From NCBI GenBank assembly GCA_002352665.1, contig DEIV01000134.1:1-27205 (forward strand): DNA of 27,205 nucleotides, read 5' to 3'. The notes under the pieces were generated by a model that made no database searches, was not told where the DNA came from, and saw only the letters and a list, made by a program, of their open reading frames with translations. The DNA is from Flavobacteriaceae bacterium UBA2765 (GTDB lineage: Bacteria > Bacteroidota > Bacteroidia > Flavobacteriales > Flavobacteriaceae). This document shows, in pieces, positions 15,151-23,212 of the stretch. Positions within the stretch are counted from its first letter, which is position 1; every line of letters begins with the position of its first letter. A program made the translations under genes and the position numbers.

Positions 15151-16411
15151 TGGTAGATTTCTTTTTTAACAAATAGGGTCTGATGTATTTAAATAAATAA
15201 ACAATAAAAATTATAAAAAAGGCATAGTATATATAACGAAATGCAGAGCGTAGATTGTATTCAAAACCATAAATAATATGTAGAATTAATAATAAAGTAA
15301 TTATAAAAGCTACAACCCGTTTTCCTTCATTTAGAAAGTATCTTATTTTTTTTTCCATAAAAGAAAATATTAATCCCGTAACAAAAAAATATATGATGGT
15401 AAAGCCAATACCCATTTTAAAAACCCTTCCATGTAAAGAATAAGGAGCAAAAAGATTTATTCTCATATCATCAGCATAGTTATACCATCCAACCATTGAC
15501 CCGGGGAATGGATTTAGACTTATGAAGATAATATTCCAATCTTTTTGAGCTTCTTCAATTGTTTTTATAGTTACGAAAACACCATATACTAAAGAATAAT
15601 AGATGTTAAAAAAGAAGGTTTCTGAGAAGTCTTCGTTTGATGTAACAATGCTTTTAATGTAGGGAATTACCCCATGTGTATTAAGCATTCTTAATTGCAT
15701 TAAATATGCTAAAAAAACCAATGATAAGAATATATTTAATGAAAAAGATATTTTGTTTTTTAAAGTATTTCCACTAGAAATAAATAATATAGTTATATAA
15801 ACAAAATATAATAAAAATGCTGATCTAGAACCTGTTCCTATTGATATGAGCAATAATAAAATAAAATAAAAAAGGCTTTTGTGTTTATGCCCTTTAAAAA
15901 TAATTCCTAACAAAATTATTTCAATAAAGCTCAAAATCTTTATTAGAACAGTTAACCCTCTATTTGTTTCTGGTAAATAGTCAGATCTAATAAAAATACT
16001 ACTACCATAAGTAATAATAAATAAAATAATTATCAATAAAAATAAAACTCTTGCTATTATTAATGTTTTAAGAGGTACTATATATTTGAAAAACAAACTA
16101 TCCGTATATGATTTATTAAATACTTTTTTTAAATATTTTTTTGAAAAATCATAGTATAGAAGAACTCCTCCAATAAAAGAAATCAAAGCTATGATGTAAA
16201 TTTTAATTGTCTTTAAAAATACAATTTGGGAAACATCATCAAGATTAAATAGAGAAAATTTATCATCATAAAAATAAAAATAAGCTATTGTTATAATAAT
16301 GGAAAATAAGCTAAAAATCACATACAAATATATAGGACTTAAGAGAAAATATTTTAAAATTCTATTCAGTAAATAGAGTTCAATAATTAATAAAAGAATT
16401 AAAACAACCAC
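15143..16411 (-). CDS. Wzy-type O-antigen/oligosaccharide repeat-unit polymerase
   Basis: This 422-residue polytopic membrane protein has about eleven predicted helices and no soluble domain. GTGSRSAFLLYF (192-203) and the loop with PFPGSMVGWYNYADD (301-315) followed by SLHGRVFKMG (325-334) are typical of Wzy-like polymerases and related EpsG/O-ag_pol families. It would join lipid-linked repeat units at the periplasmic side of the inner membrane. Wzy proteins are poorly conserved, so the call rests on topology, these motifs and position directly after the flippase gene (22-bp gap). The start is GTG at 16411; an overlapping ATG at 16413 leads to a stop after four codons in another frame. The base composition is visibly more AT-rich than the housekeeping genes. 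Confidence 0.8.
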   Translation of the reverse strand: MVVLILLLIIELYLLNRILKYFLLSPIYLYVIFSLFSIIITIAYFYFYDDKFSLFNLDDVSQIVFLKTIKIYIIALISFIGGVLLYYDFSKKYLKKVFNKSYTDSLFFKYIVPLKTLIIARVLFLLIIILFIITYGSSIFIRSDYLPETNRGLTVLIKILSFIEIILLGIIFKGHKHKSLFYFILLLLISIGTGSRSAFLLYFVYITILFISSGNTLKNKISFSLNIFLSLVFLAYLMQLRMLNTHGVIPYIKSIVTSNEDFSETFFFNIYYSLVYGVFVTIKTIEEAQKDWNIIFISLNPFPGSMVGWYNYADDMRINLFAPYSLHGRVFKMGIGFTIIYFFVTGLIFSFMEKKIRYFLNEGKRVVAFIITLLLILHIIYGFEYNLRSAFRYIYYAFFIIFIVYLFKYIRPYLLKKKSTID

Positions 16412-16433
16412 ATTAAGAAAATTTAATAATAAT

Positions 16434-17678
16434 TTAAGTTGTAAATATTTTTTTCTTAAATGTATAATATAATCTGATACTAACTAATGCTAAATCAGAA
16501 ATAATTCTTAAATACACTAAATTCCAAAAAGTTATTTTATCAAAAAGCATTAAAACTATAACAACAATAATATACAGAATAGATGATACGATTAATGAGT
16601 AATTAAATTCTTTATTATATCCAAAAGCTACTAAGGTGCAAGTACCCAACATAAAAGTAACGGCAACCATTGGTGTTATTAAAGCCAATGCTTGCAATAC
16701 GGTATTGTACTTAACCATTTCTTGTCCGCCAAATAATGATAATAATTGACTTGAAAATAGATATAGCAGTATCATAAAAATAATCCCTAGTACAAAACTT
16801 GCAATGATTAATTTTTTTAAGAGTACTTTATTTTTATTTCTGGATATGGTTGGGAAGACTGCTTGTTGTAGCATATCAAAAGGAATAATAGTGACTAAAA
16901 CTATTTTTAAAGCTACATCAAAACCCGTAACATAATCCATGGTAAAATAAATTCCAATTAAAAATATAGTTGCAAAATTAAATGTTAATGACAAAAATCT
17001 GCCTAGAAAAAACATATAGGCCTCCTTTATAAAATCTTTTAGAACTTCAATTTTTACCCATTTAAACGAAAAATTATAGTATTTGACTAGTGCTACACAT
17101 CCTAATAATCCCATAATAATATTGGAAATTACTATCAATAGAACATGAAGCATAAGATCATCAGGTGTTTTTACGAAAATAAAAGTACCTATAACCAATA
17201 TTACCCTTGAAAAGACGACTATAAATGTTGCTGGCATTAATTTTTCAATTCCTTGAAAATACCATATTGGAAAAAAAACTTCCCCAATGCCTATTAATAA
17301 CATCAAAAATAAAATATTCTTATACAAGGCAAAAGCATCAAAAAAAGAAAGGAAAAAAAGAATAGCAAAACTTAAAAGCAATAGTGTAATCTTAATACTA
17401 AATATGGAAGAGGTAATTTCATTAATTTTATCTTTATTATTTTTATTTTCAACAATATATTTTGCGGCATATATATTAAATCCAAAGTTAATAAACATGA
17501 TAAAGTACTGAATAATAGAATCTGACCATGTTAAAATTCCATAACTAATTTCTCCCAAAATTCTCACTAAATAAGCAACTAATAAGAACTTAATACCAAT
17601 ATTGAAAAATCTTAAAAATGTTAGATAGGAAAGATTTTTTAGGATGATTGAGTTATCAGTACTTAATTTATTAAGCAT
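16434..17678 (-). CDS. Wzx-type flippase (polysaccharide biosynthesis protein, MOP superfamily)
   Basis: This 414-residue membrane protein has about twelve hydrophobic helices through its whole length. The N terminus matches the Wzx/RfbX family pattern: a LRFFNIGIKFLLVAYLVRILG stretch (about 20-40), then SYGILTWSDSII and FGFNIYAAKYI. It would move the undecaprenyl-linked repeat unit from the cytoplasmic to the periplasmic face of the inner membrane. It is the first gene of the minus-strand glycan operon, with a strong promoter 35-65 bases upstream. Length is normal. Substrate specificity cannot be read from sequence. Confidence 0.88.
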   Translation of the reverse strand: MLNKLSTDNSIILKNLSYLTFLRFFNIGIKFLLVAYLVRILGEISYGILTWSDSIIQYFIMFINFGFNIYAAKYIVENKNNKDKINEITSSIFSIKITLLLLSFAILFFLSFFDAFALYKNILFLMLLIGIGEVFFPIWYFQGIEKLMPATFIVVFSRVILVIGTFIFVKTPDDLMLHVLLIVISNIIMGLLGCVALVKYYNFSFKWVKIEVLKDFIKEAYMFFLGRFLSLTFNFATIFLIGIYFTMDYVTGFDVALKIVLVTIIPFDMLQQAVFPTISRNKNKVLLKKLIIASFVLGIIFMILLYLFSSQLLSLFGGQEMVKYNTVLQALALITPMVAVTFMLGTCTLVAFGYNKEFNYSLIVSSILYIIVVIVLMLFDKITFWNLVYLRIISDLALVSIRLYYTFKKKIFTT

Positions 17679-17712
17679 TTATTTAGATTATTTGATCAAA
17701 ATTGTTGAGAAC

Positions 17713-17743
17713 CAAAGATATATTTTAATACTCCATCTTCAAA
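17713..17743 (-). promoter_or_regulatory. Promoter of the glycan operon
   Basis: On the minus strand TTTG (complement of 17740-17743), a 19-base spacer and TATCTTTG (complement of 17713-17720) match the Bacteroidota consensus TTTG-N19-TAnnTTTG in full. The leader before the Wzx ATG at 17678 would be about 28 bases. This is the best promoter match in the window. Confidence 0.72.
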
Positions 17744-17831
17744 CTCAAACAAAAATATTTATTTTAACTTTATAATTAGAATTATTGATATTTTATTTAG
17801 AATGAATTTAAATGAAAATTATTCTAGTTCT

Positions 17832-17879
17832 AATAATCAATTTGACTTATTTTTTGTTATATTTGAGTCAAATATTATT
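17832..17879. repeat. Long inverted repeat enclosing the -7 element
   Basis: The left arm is AATAAT (17832-17837), a 2-base bulge, then ATTTGACT (17840-17847). The right arm is AGTCAAATATTATT (17866-17879). The arms pair without mismatch apart from the bulge and are separated by 18 bases that contain the promoter element TATATTTG. It could be an operator for a dimeric repressor or a 5'-end structure. Confidence 0.6.
17858..17865 (+). promoter_or_regulatory. -7 promoter element of the exported-protein cassette
   Basis: TATATTTG fits TAnnTTTG exactly. A -33 TTTG at the usual distance is lacking; the nearest, at 17841-17844, is only 13 bases upstream. The leader would be about 65-70 bases, long for this window. 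The element lies inside the inverted repeat at 17832-17879. Confidence 0.45.
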
Positions 17880-17938
17880 GATCGCTAAACAATGAGTTAT
17901 TTCAAATACATTTCAAAAATCTTTAAATATATTTTCTT

Positions 17939-18928
17939 ATGAAAGAAGCATTTTGTATTCTAATGTTATTTATTTTTACAAATTTATTTTATGCACAAAA
18001 TAATACTTTTCCAACTTCTGGTAATGTAGGTATAGGAACTTCTTCTCCAAGTGCAAAATTAGATGTCCGAGTAGGAGGGTGGAATAATTTTCCCAGAATT
18101 TTATTTTCTCAGTCTGCTGATAATCCTTCAATACGTTTGTACAGACCTACGGGTACAGCAAAGCTCGCATATCCATGGTGGATAGAAAATCATTTAGGGA
18201 AACTAACTTTTAAAAGTGGCACTAGTACTAATGTTGGTTCAGAAAATGTTAATGAAAAAGTAACTTTTTTAAACAATGGATATGTTGGTATAGGAACCAC
18301 AAATCCTTCAACGAAACTTGCTATCGAAGGAGACAACGAATCCATATCTGTTGCATTTAATAGTTACAATTATTCTACAACTCAACCAATTGGAGCAAAA
18401 TTGGGAACTTGGAATGATACCAATGCTGCCGGAATTAAATTTCATAGATGGCTAGGCTCAGGAACTCTTTTTCACTCTGCTTATATTGGACAAGCACATC
18501 ATAATGGTGATTATGGTCTTGATTTTAGAACAGATAATGTAAGTACTCTTACCGATGCTACAACTTCTAGAATGTATATTAGTGGTACAACTGGCAACGT
18601 TGGCATTGGAATAACCAACCCTACTGAAAAGTTAGAGGTAAACGGAAGCGTACATACTAAAGAGGTTAGGGTTGATTTAACAGGTTGGCCAGATTATGTT
18701 TTTGAGAAAGAGTACAAATTACCTACTTTAAAAGAAGTAGAAAAACACATTAAAGAAAACGGTCATTTACAAAATATCCCTTCTGCAGAAGTAGTTGAAA
18801 AAGATGGCATTAAGTTAGGTGAAATGAACGCTAAACTTCTTCAAAAAATTGAAGAGTTGACCTTATATATTATTCAACAAAATAAGAGGATTGAAAGGTT
18901 AGAACTTGAAAACACAAATGATAATTAG
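17939..18928 (+). CDS. Secreted GIGTTNP-repeat (tail-fibre-like) protein
   Basis: The protein has 329 residues. Residues 1-20 are a signal peptide ending in LFYAQ. Three copies of the motif N/Y-VGIG-x-x-x-P-x-x-KL-x-V/I occur at 29-43, 115-129 and 210-224, a pattern frequent in Bacteroidota surface and phage-tail-fibre-like proteins. The stretches between may form beta-rich, trimeric fibre-like modules. From about 239 a conserved tail follows (DYVFEKEYKLPTLKEVEKHI, then LQNIPSAEVV and LGEMNAKLLQKIEEL), ending in a coiled coil (about 290-325). I recall this tail from many Bacteroidota proteins. It may act as a trimerisation or chaperone module, analogous to S74 tails, but no S74 catalytic motif is clear. 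There is no T9SS type A domain. The next gene starts within its last codons. Confidence 0.8.
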   Translation: MKEAFCILMLFIFTNLFYAQNNTFPTSGNVGIGTSSPSAKLDVRVGGWNNFPRILFSQSADNPSIRLYRPTGTAKLAYPWWIENHLGKLTFKSGTSTNVGSENVNEKVTFLNNGYVGIGTTNPSTKLAIEGDNESISVAFNSYNYSTTQPIGAKLGTWNDTNAAGIKFHRWLGSGTLFHSAYIGQAHHNGDYGLDFRTDNVSTLTDATTSRMYISGTTGNVGIGITNPTEKLEVNGSVHTKEVRVDLTGWPDYVFEKEYKLPTLKEVEKHIKENGHLQNIPSAEVVEKDGIKLGEMNAKLLQKIEELTLYIIQQNKRIERLELENTNDN

Positions 18929-19322
18929 ACCAATTCTCTTTTTTATAGTTCTTTTTACCAGTTATAATTTTTATTGTCAGTCTAATAATGAAAATTTATT
19001 AATTGGTTCTTGGAGTCTATATTCCAGAAATTTTGATGGGAATGAAATTAAATTTGTATCTGACTCAATTATTATTTCCTTTTTTAAAAACAAGTCCTTT
19101 GAAAGACATACCAAAAATTCTGAAAGTAAAGGGAGGTGGACATGGACGTTTGGCGTTGATGGAAAGAGAAATTATAATAAATTTCATGTTATTCTTAGTA
19201 ATAAAAAACATAGAGGATTAGAATTTTATAATATTGTCATAATTTCTAAAGATTCTTTAATTCTTTCTAATGAAGTTGGGACCAAAATATCATATTCTAA
19301 ATACGTACGCCATGAGAATTAA
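18918..19322 (+). CDS. Small secreted lipocalin-like protein
   Basis: The protein has 134 residues from the ATG at 18918. A signal peptide covers about 1-21 (MIIRPILFFIVLFTSYNFYCQ). The mature part begins NENLLIGSWSLYS (24-36), with GSW at 30-32, and continues as alternating beta-strand-like segments with SKGRWTW (70-76). This resembles the lipocalin-like small beta-barrel proteins common in Bacteroidota, where the GxW motif marks the first strand. The ligand is unknown. A TTG four codons upstream is also in frame but gives no better signal peptide. The gene overlaps the previous one by 11 bp (ATGATAATTAG) and the next one by 11 bp, so all three are probably translated together. I am fairly sure it is a real gene, less sure of the fold. 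Confidence 0.68.
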   Translation: MIIRPILFFIVLFTSYNFYCQSNNENLLIGSWSLYSRNFDGNEIKFVSDSIIISFFKNKSFERHTKNSESKGRWTWTFGVDGKRNYNKFHVILSNKKHRGLEFYNIVIISKDSLILSNEVGTKISYSKYVRHEN

Positions 19323-22026
19323 CTACTTACAGGTTTTTTTATTTTTAACTCTTATTTCTTGTACTAACATTTTCGCACAACGAAGATGTTTAACCGACGA
19401 GTATAATAACGCCCTTGATAAGAATAATCCCGAAAGAAAGTTCGCAAAACTTCAAAAGAAAAATTCATATAATAAAGAATTTCTCACTAAGAATTATAAT
19501 AAAACAGTAATTATTCCTGTAGTTTTTCACATCATACACAATGGAGAGAGTGTTGGAACATCTCAGAATCCATCTGAGGATAAAATATTAGAGCAAATTC
19601 AAATTTTAAACGATATTTATTCGAACAAAAATAATAAAGGTGTTGATACTAATATTAAGTTTTGTTTAGCAAAGCAGAACTCTTTCGGGCTTTCTACTTC
19701 TGGTATTTTTAGATATAGAGGTTATCAAAACAGTTTTACTATTTCTGACGATAGAGATGAAACTTTTATTGGAGATGACCGCACTTTAAAGATTTCTTAT
19801 AGAAATTCTAATATTTCAAGTGTTAATTATTTAAATGTTTGGGTAGCTAATGTTAATTTAATAAATAATGAAGGTAACTACGAGGATCTTCCAGGGTACT
19901 CATCATTTCCGTGGGAAGTTGACCTTAATCTTGATGGTATAGTACTAAATTATAAAAACTTAGGTCTAAACTCGGCAGTTCCTGGTTTTGATTTAGGGAA
20001 GACTTTAGCACATGAAGCTGGACACTGGTTAGGCTTATATCATACATTTGAGACATTTCAAAGCAGTGAGCCTAACAATTGTAATTTAGAAAATGATTGT
20101 TCACAGGAAGGGGATCAAGTGTGTGATACAGAAAAAAGACCAGGATCATTTCTAGATATTGGTAAAGATTTTTATGGAAATGACCTTACTTTAACAAATT
20201 GCTCCACTGCTGTTCCTTGTGACCAATTTGGAGATCTTAATGTTGTGCAAAATTACATGGATTATAATTATGATCAATGCTATACCTTTTTCACTCAGGG
20301 TCAAAAAGAAAGAATGAAAGAGCAGTTATCAAGATTTAGAACGCTCATATATTTAAGTGATAAACCAATCGCATGTGATGCTACTTCGGATAATGGTGAA
20401 TCAAGTTCTATTACACCATGCAACAGTTGCTATGAACCTTTTTTATATAATCCGTTTAATCAATACTCCTATACGGAGCAACATAATTTAATTGGGGTGA
20501 AAAATAATTTATATATTGATGTTGAAGCAGTACCCAGTAATAATGGTTTATGGGAAACTTTTAGTATTTCAGTACATGAAAGAACAGGGTGTGAAAATTA
20601 TGAATTGAAAAAAACGTTTACCTATGATGGTAGATATTCCTGGGGTAGAACTAGTGATATAAAAGAAATTATCATAATCGATGATAATACTTTTGCAGTG
20701 CATTTTTTTCAATTTAATCTTCCTGGTAGTGATAAACATAATTTATTAATATTTAAAAAGAAGAATAATATATGGTATAAAACGGGTGAGGCCCATATAG
20801 AAAATCATAGTAGAACTATATATGAGAGGTGGTCTGACACACCCTTTTTTATATATGAGAGTGGACTTTTCTTTAGACGCCTTGTTGGACGATCATTTAA
20901 AATATATAAAGTCGATACCAATAATTCTAGTTATTCCTTGTATAAAAGTTATGATAAAGTTATTGATGGTGGTCCATATAATAAAAATGGTAATTTATTT
21001 ATTAATGAAGGCGATGGGTATTTTAATCTATATTCATGGACTGATAAAGCGGCTTATCATCGATTAAACTTTTTAGGAAGGGTAATGTATAACACTTCCG
21101 CTAAAAATATTTTTATTAATAAAGAAATTATTTTTAAAGGAAATATATTAATTGTGAGACTTGAAACAGGTGAAATACTTCTTTTTAAAAGGAATAACAG
21201 GGAATGGATACTTTATCAAGATTTAACAAGTCTTATTAATGCATCTAAATTGTATCGAGTTGGTTTAGAAGCAATAATTAATAGTAAATTTATTGTACTC
21301 AAAAAAGGATCGTCTATCTATTTTTTAAAAGATACGGGGGCAAAGTTTGAAATTATTGATCTTACTCATATAAACGGTTTTTCAGGCACTATTAATTACT
21401 TATGCTCTAGAAATTTTAATATTAATTATCAAAGGAATGAAATTGTATTAGATAACATTACGTTAAAAATGTCTGATATTATCGGGGAAGGCATCAGTAC
21501 TGATATTTGCTCAATACCTCTTGAATCCACCGTACATGGTTATAATATAACTATTGGTGGTGTAAACTGTGCCATAAATTTTCAGAATATGAATAAAACA
21601 TTTATTGCGGAAAATGAGATAATTATTAAACCAGGTGTTATAATTAATTCTGGGAATGTTATTGCTAAGATATCAGATGTTGCTTCTAGTGATTGTACAT
21701 TTACCGAACTTTGTAACTCTTCTTCAAGGGCAATAAATAATAAATCTAATTTCTATGAAACTGGTTACGAAAATATTAAAAATGAATCAATTGATAAGTC
21801 TATAAAAATATATCCAAATCCCAATAACGGAACTTTTTATATTGATAATATTAAAGGCGTTGAAAAGCTAGAATTGTATAATATGATGGGTCAACTAATT
21901 TTGAATAAAAAAATAAATAGTAATAATAACATTGTAATTCCCAATATAAAAAATGGTCTATATAACCTTATTCTTTATAGAAAGAATGGCACTAAAGAAT
22001 CGACTAAATTTATTATAAATAAATGA
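19312..22026 (+). CDS. Secreted M43-family zinc metalloprotease with T9SS sorting domain
   Basis: The protein has 904 residues from the ATG at 19312. The signal peptide is MRINYLQVFLFLTLISCTNIFAQ (LISC also resembles a lipobox). The M43 (cytophagalysin/PAPP-A) catalytic domain covers about 25-350: zinc site HEAGHWLGLYH with H234, E235, H238 and H244, cysteine-rich CNLENDC and GDQVCDTE, and the Met-turn NYMDY with M316. A region of about 450 residues (about 360-800) rich in aromatic beta-strand repeats follows, possibly propeller-like and unassigned. The last 74 residues are a T9SS type A sorting domain opening IKIYPNPNNGTFYIDN. The protease would be exported through the outer membrane and released or anchored to LPS. 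The longer start at 19270 is rejected because it puts 14 residues before the signal peptide. The ATG overlaps the preceding stop (ATGAGAATTAA). Confidence 0.93.
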   Translation: MRINYLQVFLFLTLISCTNIFAQRRCLTDEYNNALDKNNPERKFAKLQKKNSYNKEFLTKNYNKTVIIPVVFHIIHNGESVGTSQNPSEDKILEQIQILNDIYSNKNNKGVDTNIKFCLAKQNSFGLSTSGIFRYRGYQNSFTISDDRDETFIGDDRTLKISYRNSNISSVNYLNVWVANVNLINNEGNYEDLPGYSSFPWEVDLNLDGIVLNYKNLGLNSAVPGFDLGKTLAHEAGHWLGLYHTFETFQSSEPNNCNLENDCSQEGDQVCDTEKRPGSFLDIGKDFYGNDLTLTNCSTAVPCDQFGDLNVVQNYMDYNYDQCYTFFTQGQKERMKEQLSRFRTLIYLSDKPIACDATSDNGESSSITPCNSCYEPFLYNPFNQYSYTEQHNLIGVKNNLYIDVEAVPSNNGLWETFSISVHERTGCENYELKKTFTYDGRYSWGRTSDIKEIIIIDDNTFAVHFFQFNLPGSDKHNLLIFKKKNNIWYKTGEAHIENHSRTIYERWSDTPFFIYESGLFFRRLVGRSFKIYKVDTNNSSYSLYKSYDKVIDGGPYNKNGNLFINEGDGYFNLYSWTDKAAYHRLNFLGRVMYNTSAKNIFINKEIIFKGNILIVRLETGEILLFKRNNREWILYQDLTSLINASKLYRVGLEAIINSKFIVLKKGSSIYFLKDTGAKFEIIDLTHINGFSGTINYLCSRNFNINYQRNEIVLDNITLKMSDIIGEGISTDICSIPLESTVHGYNITIGGVNCAINFQNMNKTFIAENEIIIKPGVIINSGNVIAKISDVASSDCTFTELCNSSSRAINNKSNFYETGYENIKNESIDKSIKIYPNPNNGTFYIDNIKGVEKLELYNMMGQLILNKKINSNNNIVIPNIKNGLYNLILYRKNGTKESTKFIINK

Positions 22027-22098
22027 TACAGAATGTTTGAAATAATAATGCATAGGAATTGATTTTATCTAAAAAACCTGAGTTTGATTAATATAAAT

Positions 22099-22115
22099 TA
22101 TCTATTCAATAGATA
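22099..22115 (+). terminator. Weak hairpin after the metalloprotease gene
   Basis: TATCTA (22099-22104) and TAGATA (22110-22115) can form a 6-bp stem with a 5-base loop about 70 bases after the stop codon. The following bases are not a clean T run, so termination here is uncertain. Nothing else is seen in the convergent gap 22027-22150. Confidence 0.2.
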
Positions 22116-22150
22116 CTACCATTATTTCTAAAATTACAATTATATTTTTT

Positions 22151-23206
22151 CTATTCATTGAATTGATGATAATACCAATAATAGAGTTTTTCAACACCTT
22201 CTTCTAATTCCACCGTATGTTTCCAGCCCAATTTATGTAATTTGGTAACTTCTGTAAGTTTTCTCAACGTACCATCAGGTTTGTTAGTATTAAAAAATAG
22301 ATCGCCGGTAAAACCAATAGTTTTTTTAATAAGGTGTGCCAGGTTAGCTATCGAAATTTCCTTGCCGGTGCCAATGTTAATATGAGTGTTTCTCACCTCC
22401 TTTTTTAATGGATCAAAGCAATCTTCAAAATCAATATTATCCATTAAGAAAACACAGGCATCTGCTAAATCTTCTGAGTATAAGAATTCTCTCAATGGTT
22501 TTCCGGTACCCCAAATTTCTACTCCGTTGGAGTTTATACCATTCTTGTTGAGAATAGCTGTAATTTCTGAAGTAGATTTTATATTTAGTATTTTACTAAT
22601 TTGGGCAAATTCATTCTCGACGAACAATTTAGCCAAATGAATTTTTTTTATCAAGGCAGGAAGTACATGCGAAGTTTCAAGATTAAAATTATCATTTGGG
22701 CCATAAAGATTTGTGGGCATAGCCGAAATAAAATTAGTGCCATACTGTAGGTTATAACTTTCGCACAATTTTATGCCTGCAATTTTAGCGATAGCATAAG
22801 GCTCATTAGTATATTCTAAAGAATCTGTTAATAGATATTCTTCTTTAATGGGTTGTGATGCATTTTTTGGATAAATACATGTACTGCCCAAAAACAATAG
22901 TTTTTTCACCTTGTTCTTATAACTTTGATGAATTACATTATTTTGGATCATCAAGTTTTCATAAATGAAATTTGCTCTATAGGTATTATTGGCAGAGATA
23001 CCTCCAACTTTAGCAGCAGCTAGAAAAACATATTCCGGCTTTTCTATTCTAAAAAAATTCGCTACTGCAGCAGTGTCTATTAGATCTAATTCTTGATGTG
23101 TTTTTATAATGAGATTACGGTAACCTTTTTCTTCTAAATTATTAAGTATAGCACTTCCAACTAACCCTTTATGACCGGCAACATATATTTTAGAGTTAAA
23201 ATTCAT
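22151..23206 (-). CDS. fcl: GDP-L-fucose synthase
   Basis: This 351-residue SDR-family enzyme converts GDP-4-keto-6-deoxymannose to GDP-L-fucose by epimerisation and NADPH reduction. The Rossmann motif is GHKGLVG (11-17). The catalytic triad is S108 in LGSTCIYP, Y137 and K141 in EPYAIAKIAG. The segment MPTNLYGPNDNF and the C-terminal RKLTEVTKLHKLGWKHTVEL block also match Fcl/WcaG. It is longer than E. coli Fcl because of an insert at about 195-225, which I recall from Bacteroidota homologues. It follows gmd, its pathway partner, after 6 bp. No start or frame problem is seen. Confidence 0.95.
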   Translation of the reverse strand: MNFNSKIYVAGHKGLVGSAILNNLEEKGYRNLIIKTHQELDLIDTAAVANFFRIEKPEYVFLAAAKVGGISANNTYRANFIYENLMIQNNVIHQSYKNKVKKLLFLGSTCIYPKNASQPIKEEYLLTDSLEYTNEPYAIAKIAGIKLCESYNLQYGTNFISAMPTNLYGPNDNFNLETSHVLPALIKKIHLAKLFVENEFAQISKILNIKSTSEITAILNKNGINSNGVEIWGTGKPLREFLYSEDLADACVFLMDNIDFEDCFDPLKKEVRNTHINIGTGKEISIANLAHLIKKTIGFTGDLFFNTNKPDGTLRKLTEVTKLHKLGWKHTVELEEGVEKLYYWYYHQFNE

Positions 23207-23212
23207 TGCAAA

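Noticed and set aside
19003..19221. Plus-strand frame of 72 codons inside the lipocalin-like gene
   Set aside because: The overlapping gene has a signal peptide and the GSW motif; this frame has neither and is explained as a shadow.
19270..19311. 14-codon N-terminal extension of the M43 protease
   Set aside because: It would place charged and polar residues ahead of a complete signal peptide, and the ATG at 19312 gives the same 11-bp overlap pattern as the gene before.
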